Origin: HK1 sp965215295
GTDB taxonomy: Bacteria; Pseudomonadota; Gammaproteobacteria; HK1
Length of the DNA stretch: 64,000 nucleotides
Direction of reading: 5' to 3'
NCBI GenBank assembly: GCA_965215295.1
Contig: OZ244045.1
Span: forward strand, 868,001 to 932,000
Shown here piece after piece: positions 58,677-64,000 of the stretch (its first letter is position 1; every line of letters begins with the position of its first letter). The notes under the pieces were generated by a model. That model was not told the DNA's origin and did no database searches. It saw only the letters and a program-made list of their open reading frames with translations. Position numbers and translations under genes: made by a program.

Positions 58677-59411
58677 TCACCCCGCCACCAGCAGCTTCAG
58701 GCCGATGACGCCGAGCCCGACGAGCAGCCACGTGCGAAAGGTGGCGGGAGCGAGGTGGGCGCGCAACCGGGCCCCCAGCACCATCCCGGCGATCGCCGGC
58801 GCCACGGCCGCGGCGGAGACGAGGCTCGCATCGACCCGGTAGGCGTCGTGCAGGACCAGCACCACGGCCAGCGCCGCGGTCGAGACGCTGAACGTGATGC
58901 CCATCATCTGCACCAGCTCGTCGCGGTCGAGGCCGAGCGCCTCGAGGTACAACACGATGGGGATCACGAAGGTGCCGGTCACGCCGGTGATCAGGCCGTT
59001 GACGACGCCGACGAGTGGCGTCAGCACCGGCTCCGCCCGCGCCGGCACCGGCAACCGGACCGCCCGGAGCCCGAGCCCCGCGTAGACCAGCAGGGCCACG
59101 CCGAGCACCCGGTCCATCGCCTGCGGCGCCTCGGCGAAGACGTAGTGGTACCCGATCCACGTCGTCACCGGGACGATCGCCAGCGCCACGCCGAAGCGCC
59201 GGAGCAGCGCCCGCGCGTGTCCGCCGACCGCTCCCTGCCAGACATTGGTCACGAACGACGGGATCACCAGCAGCGGCAGCGCGGCCTCGATTCCGAACGC
59301 GGCCGAGAGCAGCGCGACCGAGACGGTCGGGAGGCCGAGTCCGACCACTCCCTTCACGGCCCCCGCGAGGAGGAACGTCAGCATCACGATCGTGATCGAG
59401 AATCCGTCCAT
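58677..59411 (-). CDS. TauE/SafE family membrane permease
   Basis: A 244-residue polytopic membrane protein of the TauE/SafE (DUF81) family, seven to eight hydrophobic segments. The two internal repeats are recognisable by LLAGAVKGVVGLGLPTVSVA near the N-terminus and GVVNGLITGVTGTFVIPIVL in the second half. Members export sulfite or sulfoacetate or take up small acids. The ATG at 59411 starts directly before helix 1. The 340-bp gap 59412-59751 on its other side shows nothing but the ribosome site of the next gene. Confidence 0.88.
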   Translation of the reverse strand: MDGFSITIVMLTFLLAGAVKGVVGLGLPTVSVALLSAAFGIEAALPLLVIPSFVTNVWQGAVGGHARALLRRFGVALAIVPVTTWIGYHYVFAEAPQAMDRVLGVALLVYAGLGLRAVRLPVPARAEPVLTPLVGVVNGLITGVTGTFVIPIVLYLEALGLDRDELVQMMGITFSVSTAALAVVLVLHDAYRVDASLVSAAAVAPAIAGMVLGARLRAHLAPATFRTWLLVGLGVIGLKLLVAG

Positions 59412-59751
59412 CGCGCCATCGCACCGCGGTGTTCCGCGCAGGAAGAAGGGCCGGCGCGAGCCGGCGCGGCGCGAATGGTACATCGCATTCGGCACGGCCA
59501 CCGGCAGGCGGAAGGGCGGTGGGCGCGGCGCCGGAGACGGAGCCGGATCGCGGTTCGGCCCGGCCTTGGCCACCGGCGCCGCCATTGCGATAGAGTCCCG
59601 CCCCCGGCCATGCGTCACCGGAGCCGGACTTTCCGAGGTTCCGGGCAAGCAGGAACCCGGAGGCCGCCGGCGACGCTTCGTCGTGGCGCGCAACACTTCA
59701 CGGTCACGGGACGATTGACGGCAACCAGCAACCGGCAACGGGAGACACGCG

Positions 59752-60150
59752 ATGGACGAACGCATGAAGAACCACGGCCACATCGGATGGTGCGATCTGA
59801 TCTCCGACGACGTCGACAAGGCGCGCGATTTCTACACCGGCGTCCTCGGATGGGATGCCGAGGTCATGGACATCGGGAAGGGTCCGTACACCGTATTCAA
59901 GGCCGGCGATCACCCCGTGGCCGGCCTGATGGCCAAGCCGCCGGAAGGGCCGGCAGCCCACGCCCCGACCGCGTGGACCTCCTACGTGACGGTCGACGAC
60001 GTCGATGCCCGCACCGCCCGGGTCGCGGACGCGGGCGGCGTCGTGCTCATCGACCCGGTGGACATTCCGACGGTCGGACGCATGGCGGTCGTCCAGGACC
60101 CCACCGGCGGCGTCATCGGAATCATCACGTATGCGAACCCGGAAGGGTGA
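59752..60150 (+). CDS. VOC (glyoxalase/bleomycin resistance) family protein
   Basis: A 132-residue protein with two beta-alpha-beta-beta-beta motifs: GHIGWCDLISDDVDKARDFY in the first half and SYVTVDDVDARTARVADAGG in the second, ending in MAVVQDPTGGVIGI. This is the pattern of CFP32/hydroxylase-like VOC proteins. Start ATG 59752 follows CGGGAG. Function unknown; these proteins often bind a metal, but only some of the usual metal ligands can be placed here. Confidence 0.85.
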   Translation: MDERMKNHGHIGWCDLISDDVDKARDFYTGVLGWDAEVMDIGKGPYTVFKAGDHPVAGLMAKPPEGPAAHAPTAWTSYVTVDDVDARTARVADAGGVVLIDPVDIPTVGRMAVVQDPTGGVIGIITYANPEG

Positions 60151-60210
60151 GGCGCGTCTGAACGTGGCGCGCGCCGGACGGCTCGACGCCTTCAGGACGA
60201 ACCCGGTCCG

Positions 60211-60681
60211 GTGAACTCCACGACTCGCACCGACACACTCCCCGCCGGTGATGCGCGCCGGATTGCGGCAGCCCTGGAATCGCTGCCACACAACGCGAAG
60301 CTCGGCATCCGCATGGCCGAGATCGCGCCCGGGCGCTGCACGGCGTACATCGAGTTCCGTCCCGAGCTCGTGGGGGACCCGGGCAGCGGGGTGCTGCATG
60401 GTGGCGTGGTCACCACCCTGATCGACGCGACCGCGGGCGCCGCGGTGTATGCCTCGATTCCTCCGCATACGTCGCTGGCGACCCTGGACATGCGCATCGA
60501 CTACCTGAAGCCGGCCGGGCCGGACAAGCGGCTCTGCGCGAACGCCGAGGTCTACCGTCTCACCCGGCGGATCGCGTTCGTCCGCGCCGCCGCCTACCAG
60601 GACGACCCCGGGAACCAGGTGGCCTGCTGCGCCGCGTCGTTCATGGTGGGCAGTCTCGGGTACTCCATGCAGGCGTCCTGA
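60211..60681 (+). CDS. PaaI-type hotdog-fold acyl-CoA thioesterase
   Basis: A 156-residue hotdog thioesterase. The conserved catalytic loop reads GSGVLHGGVVTTLIDATAG, followed by TLDMRIDYLKPAG, typical of the PaaI family. Start GTG 60211. Its stop and the start of the next thioesterase share bases (TGATG), so the two are made together. Confidence 0.88.
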   Translation: MNSTTRTDTLPAGDARRIAAALESLPHNAKLGIRMAEIAPGRCTAYIEFRPELVGDPGSGVLHGGVVTTLIDATAGAAVYASIPPHTSLATLDMRIDYLKPAGPDKRLCANAEVYRLTRRIAFVRAAAYQDDPGNQVACCAASFMVGSLGYSMQAS

Positions 60682-61226
60682 TGGACGAATCCATCCGCAA
60701 GCGCAAGGACCGGAGCGACTTTCCCGCGCTCAGCCGGACGCTTCCGTACGCGGGCTTCGTCCATCTGGAGGTCGAGGTCGAGAACGGGCGCCCGCTCACG
60801 GTCCTGCGCGGGGACGCCGGCAACGTCGGCAATCCCGTCGTGCCGATGATCCACGGGGGCGCGGTGGGAGCGTTGCTGGAGCACGCCGCGCTCATGCAGC
60901 TCTTCTTCGAGCTGGATCTCGGGCTCGATCGCCGGCCGAAGATCGTCAACATCTCGATCGACTACCTCCGCCCGTGCCTGCTGGAGGACACGTTCGCCCG
61001 CGGGATCATCATCCGCCAGGGCCGCCGCGTCGCGAACGTGCGGGTCGAGGCCTGGCAGTCGGATCGTGACAGGCTGGTCGCGGCCGCTCACGCCCACTTC
61101 CTCCTCCCGGAAGACCGGACGCCTCGGGGACGTTCCCAGTCCGGATTTCTCACCAGTTCAATGCGCGGACATGGCGCTTCGATTCAGAAAGATGATGCAA
61201 CCCGGCGATCGTTGAAAGGGCGGTGA
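60681..61226 (+). CDS. Second hotdog-fold thioesterase, paired with the PaaI-type gene
   Basis: A 181-residue hotdog protein. VPMIHGGAVGALLEHAALM is the catalytic loop with Gly-Gly after His, and KIVNISIDYLRPCLLED gives the central strand. It differs strongly from its neighbour, so the pair may form a hetero-oligomer or act on different acyl-CoAs. The last 35 residues are basic and lack similarity. Start ATG 60681; stop overlaps the next gene as GTGA. Confidence 0.85.
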   Translation: MDESIRKRKDRSDFPALSRTLPYAGFVHLEVEVENGRPLTVLRGDAGNVGNPVVPMIHGGAVGALLEHAALMQLFFELDLGLDRRPKIVNISIDYLRPCLLEDTFARGIIIRQGRRVANVRVEAWQSDRDRLVAAAHAHFLLPEDRTPRGRSQSGFLTSSMRGHGASIQKDDATRRSLKGR

Positions 61227-63103
61227 CCCTCTTCAAGGACGACCATCACCCGGGGCTGCGAAGCCGGGACATGATGCTGCTGGTCGGGCTGTGCCTGGCC
61301 ACACTGCTCTATGGCGTCGGCAATCTCTCGTTGCCGCCTGCGACGGGCGACGGGCGCGAGAACCTGGAAATGGGAATACGGCTGGGTCAGGAACCGAATC
61401 GTGCCGACCACTATCGCGAGCCGTTCGTTCCGGCGGTCATCGCGGCCGTCACCCGCGCGCAACGGGCACTTGGACACGAGCCGGTGTCGGCTGGCTGCGT
61501 GGACCGGGAACGGGTGGAAACATTTCAATGCCGGTTGGCCTATGCCCCATACAAAATCCTGAACGTGGTGTTCCTGCTGGTTGCCGGGGTCGGTGTGTTT
61601 TTTCTGTGCTGGTGGTATACCGAGGTGAGATGGCTTCCCCATGTTGCCTTTCTCCTGGTTACGCAAAGTCTCATGGGCATGTGGGGTCTTTACACGTTTC
61701 TCACGGAAGTTCCTGCCGCCGCTCTCGTGGTGATGGTATCCTGTCTGAGCGTCTTGACACTGGTTCGGCGTCGTGTGCTCTACAGCGCACTGCTGGGACT
61801 GGTCCTTGCCGCCCTGGTGTTGACCAAGATCGCATTCCTTTGGTTCTGGCCGTTCGTCGTGGCAGGGCTGGTCGCGTCGGATCTGCTGCAAAGAACCCTC
61901 GGACGGCGCACCGTGCTGCTGGTCGGCGTGTTTCTCATTGTTCACTTCCTTCCGACAGGAGGCTGGATGGTACGCAACTTCGTCCTGTTCGACGATTTCT
62001 CGGTGGTCGATGCCAGGCGGTCGGTAGCGGTGTTGACCCTTCGCGTGACATACAACACGATGCGAGACGACGAATTTGCCGCCGGTTTCTGGTACTACAC
62101 ACCCTACAAGCTCGATCTCGGTATTCCGAAGCGTTCCTGGGAACGCTTCGATTGGAAGAATGCAGACAGATTTTCGAGAATGGGACAGCGAGCACTGGGT
62201 ACTCTCGATATATGGAACGCAGACGGGATCCGGCGAGGAATGCATGAGAGCGAGATGTTGAGGGCGAGGATATTTGCGGAGCCCTGGCGCCATCTCAAGA
62301 TCTCGACGCTGATGGCTTGGCGCGGCCTGTTCGCTCATGGACGATTGGGGCCCAAACGGCCCAATATCCCTCTGCTTCGCGCATCCGCCCTGCCTCGGGA
62401 ATTGTCGCCGGGATTGAGGGAGACTGCGCTCGACGCCTACAGGAAAGGCAAAGAGGCTTGGGTGGTCTGGTTCCGCGAGCGCAAGACGGCCGTTGACTAT
62501 GGCGAGGCGGAGATGAAGGCGTTTCTGAATCTGGAAACCGTGGCGGCGCTTTCCGATGCCACGCTGTACCGAGTGCCGCCACCCGATGACTTTGCAATGC
62601 GGGGCGTCGGAGTGTCCGAGTTCCTGGTGGACCCCACTGGTGCGAATGCAGCCCATTGGTCGAAGCCGTCCGGGGTGCTCCATTATTTTCGGGAGTCGCC
62701 ACTTCGCACCATGGTGTGGAGCAATCATGTTCCGTCTCTTCCCCGGCTGAGCGTTGCCGCGCCGCGCCTTGCCGACGTCTGGGGTCTGGACTCCTGGCCA
62801 CGCTGGGAATGGTCGTTTGGCCCCTTGTCGAAAACCGTGGTGAACCTTGTCGGGTTTCTTGCACTCCTTGTCGTGCCGCTGTGGTTCTGGTTCGGGCGCC
62901 GCCGTCGCATCGAGGTCGTGTTCGTCGTGTTGCCGGCGCTCTATCTGCACGCTGTCTATGCCGTGGCCTCGGATTTTCTTCCTCGCTATGCCGAACCGGG
63001 GGTGCCGTTGCGGATATGGGCCACTCTGTTGCTTCTCTGCCTGGTGGCCTCCTCCGTACGCCGGCTGAACCGTACCGGGTTTCCCGGAGGCTCCCCACCT
63101 TGA
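61223..63103 (+). CDS. Polytopic membrane protein, probable GT-C-type glycosyltransferase
   Basis: A 626-residue protein with about eleven hydrophobic segments and a large hydrophilic loop (residues about 270-510). The first external loop after helix 1 carries the acidic stretch ATGDGRENLEMG, the place where GT-C enzymes such as PMT/ArnT have their catalytic acids. I cannot assign a family with certainty. GTG 61223 overlaps the previous stop; ATG 61271 at the edge of helix 1 is an alternative. Codon use is clearly less GC-biased than in flanking genes (runs such as tgttttttctgtg), a sign of transfer; an IS stub follows directly. Confidence 0.6.
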   Translation: MTLFKDDHHPGLRSRDMMLLVGLCLATLLYGVGNLSLPPATGDGRENLEMGIRLGQEPNRADHYREPFVPAVIAAVTRAQRALGHEPVSAGCVDRERVETFQCRLAYAPYKILNVVFLLVAGVGVFFLCWWYTEVRWLPHVAFLLVTQSLMGMWGLYTFLTEVPAAALVVMVSCLSVLTLVRRRVLYSALLGLVLAALVLTKIAFLWFWPFVVAGLVASDLLQRTLGRRTVLLVGVFLIVHFLPTGGWMVRNFVLFDDFSVVDARRSVAVLTLRVTYNTMRDDEFAAGFWYYTPYKLDLGIPKRSWERFDWKNADRFSRMGQRALGTLDIWNADGIRRGMHESEMLRARIFAEPWRHLKISTLMAWRGLFAHGRLGPKRPNIPLLRASALPRELSPGLRETALDAYRKGKEAWVVWFRERKTAVDYGEAEMKAFLNLETVAALSDATLYRVPPPDDFAMRGVGVSEFLVDPTGANAAHWSKPSGVLHYFRESPLRTMVWSNHVPSLPRLSVAAPRLADVWGLDSWPRWEWSFGPLSKTVVNLVGFLALLVVPLWFWFGRRRRIEVVFVVLPALYLHAVYAVASDFLPRYAEPGVPLRIWATLLLLCLVASSVRRLNRTGFPGGSPP

Positions 63104-63115
63104 GAGACTGGAGCC

Positions 63116-63262
63116 ATGAACCATTCAAACAGATACTCCCCGGAGCTTCGGGAACGGGTAGTGCGGTTGGTCCTCAATCCCCGGAGGAGGCACGAAACGC
63201 AATGGGCGGCGGTCGCTCGTCCGCATCTTGTGAGCCATCCACGCGAGAAGGGAGAACGATGA
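63116..63262 (+). pseudogene. Truncated IS3-family transposase OrfA
   Basis: ATG 63116 opens a 48-codon frame that begins NRYSPELRERVVRLVL and reads on to TQWAAVA. This is the typical N-terminus of IS3-type OrfA (helix-turn-helix, YSPEFRERAVRMV...WAAI). After WAAVA the similarity ends and the frame closes at TGA 63260-63262. No OrfB and no clear terminal inverted repeats are seen. It marks an old insertion between two membrane glycosyltransferase-like genes. Confidence 0.8.
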
Positions 63263-63268
63263 TCATCG

Positions 63269-63289
63269 CCGCGGAAACCGCTTCCGCGG
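63269..63289. repeat. Perfect hairpin after the IS3 stub
   Basis: Arms ccgcggaa (63269-63276) and ttccgcgg (63282-63289), 8 of 8 paired, with loop accgc. No T run follows, so it is not a standard terminator; it may be a remnant of an element end or a regulatory hairpin before the gene at 63330. Confidence 0.6.
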
Positions 63290-63329
63290 ATGGCGGGAAT
63301 ACGGTTTCGACCACCGGGCTTTTCGGACT

Positions 63330-64000
63330 GTGACGGGATTTGCGAAAAAGGACCTGGTCCGGGGCGCGGGAGTCGCGCTGTCGTTCCTGCCGTGGCTGGT
63401 GCTGCTGGGCTGGCTCTCCGGCGTCGCCTGGTTCCTGTGCGACGACGCCTTCATCAGCTTCCGCTACGCCCGCAACCTGCTGGAGGGTCACGGGCTGGTG
63501 TTCAACCCCGGCGAGTACGTCGAGGGCTACACCAACTTCCTGTGGGTGCTGGAGCTGGCGGCGCTGTGGGGAGTGCTGGGGATTCCTCCGGAGCGGGCGG
63601 CGCCGTGGCTGTCGGTGGCGTGCACGGTCGGGGTGGTCGCGGTGCTGGGGGTGTGGCTGGCCCGTGTGCCGGGGGTGGGCCAGCGGTGGCTGGTCGCCTG
63701 GATGGCGTTCGGGTTGCTGTGCACCAGCGCGACGTTCGCGGTGTGGACCTCGGGTGGGGGTCTGGAGACGCGGCAGTTCACCCTGTTCATTGTGTTGGCG
63801 GTGGTGTGTCTGAGCCTGTGGCGCTGGGGGCGTCGGGGACTGGTGGCGGCGTCGCTGAGTCTGGTGCTGGCGGCGTGGACCCGTCCCGAGGGGCTGCTGA
63901 CGGGTCTGGTGTGCATCGGCTGGTTCGCCGCGCAGACGATGGCGGACGCGGGGCGTTTCCGGCCGGACTGGAGGCGGCTGGCGTGGCTGGCGGCGCCGTT
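63330..64000 (+). CDS. GT-C membrane glycosyltransferase (AftB-like), partial
   Basis: Runs off the window; 223 codons are visible. Start GTG 63330. After helix 1 (LSFLPWLVLLGWLSGVAWFL) comes CDDAFISFRYARNLLEGHG, then LVFNPGEYVEGYTNFLW. The Asp pair at this point and the VFNPGE-x-VEGYTN block are known from polyprenyl-linked arabinosyl/mannosyl transferases of the GT-C fold (AftB/GT89-like). Further hydrophobic segments follow, with the WTRPEGLL motif near the end of the visible part. Likely adds a sugar from a lipid carrier to a surface glycan; the sugar is unknown. Confidence 0.75.
   Translation, partial: MTGFAKKDLVRGAGVALSFLPWLVLLGWLSGVAWFLCDDAFISFRYARNLLEGHGLVFNPGEYVEGYTNFLWVLELAALWGVLGIPPERAAPWLSVACTVGVVAVLGVWLARVPGVGQRWLVAWMAFGLLCTSATFAVWTSGGGLETRQFTLFIVLAVVCLSLWRWGRRGLVAASLSLVLAAWTRPEGLLTGLVCIGWFAAQTMADAGRFRPDWRRLAWLAAP

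Noticed and set aside
63269..63289. Rho-independent terminator
   Set aside because: The stem is perfect but no T tract follows on either strand.

Overview
The window is GC-rich, dense with genes, and bacterial. Gene order points to a gammaproteobacterium. The minus-strand run pncC(cinA C-terminal type)-recA-recX-alaS-lysC-csrA-tRNA-Ser and the cluster tadA-guaA-guaB facing xseA are arrangements known from that class. The pyruvate dehydrogenase operon encodes a homodimeric AceE and an E3 with its own lipoyl domain, which also fits proteobacteria. The species cannot be named from the sequence. Many genes start with GTG, and neighbouring genes often overlap by the four bases NTGA (start codon over stop codon).

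Layout: 0-10.3 kb holds a DapA-family aldolase, thiC, an MFS carrier, metY with a coupled hydrolase, and a serine-glyoxylate-type aminotransferase beside a ThDP enzyme. 10.6-21.4 kb is the conserved housekeeping block. 21.4-27.9 kb has a decayed Rpn-type nuclease gene, xseA, lipA, rnt and pyrC; the 5' end of pyrC is tandemly duplicated. 27.9-33.9 kb is the aceE-aceF-lpdA operon. 34.7-39.6 kb is a branched-chain amino acid type (Liv/HAAT) ABC cluster with four ATPase genes and two permeases but no binding protein. Two of its ATPases have altered Walker A motifs and one is frameshifted, so it looks like a decaying or unusual transporter.

39.6-42.4 kb is an accessory patch: a FixH/YtkA-like secreted protein, a probable YHS-domain remnant, a two-gene unit of a PD-(D/E)XK nuclease-like protein and an unrecognised partner, and a VapBC toxin-antitoxin pair. 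42.5-52.8 kb is amino acid and central metabolism: RidA, two aminotransferases, alanine dehydrogenase, a GMC oxidoreductase, phosphate acetyltransferase, citrate synthase and a YbaK deacylase. 53.0-54.8 kb is a two-gene module of an AAA (OLD/Rlo-like) ATPase and a TOPRIM RloB-like protein, resembling PARIS/Rlo anti-phage systems, with an inverted repeat at its start. 54.9-61.2 kb holds a quinone oxidoreductase, an acyl-CoA synthetase pair (sucCD family), a TauE/SafE permease, a VOC protein and two thioesterases. The last 2.8 kb has two membrane glycosyltransferase-like genes separated by an IS3-type transposase stub; the second runs off the window.

A recurring feature is short direct tandem repeats (30-146 bp units, each locus with its own sequence) at gene ends and in intergenic spaces. 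At least eight such loci occur in 64 kb. In two of them the array swallows a stop codon, and in one (pyrC) it copies a start codon. The best candidates for undescribed biology are the nuclease/partner pair at 40.2-41.6 kb, the AAA/TOPRIM pair at 53.0-54.8 kb, the Liv cluster with altered Walker A motifs, and the pyrC leader created by tandem duplication.
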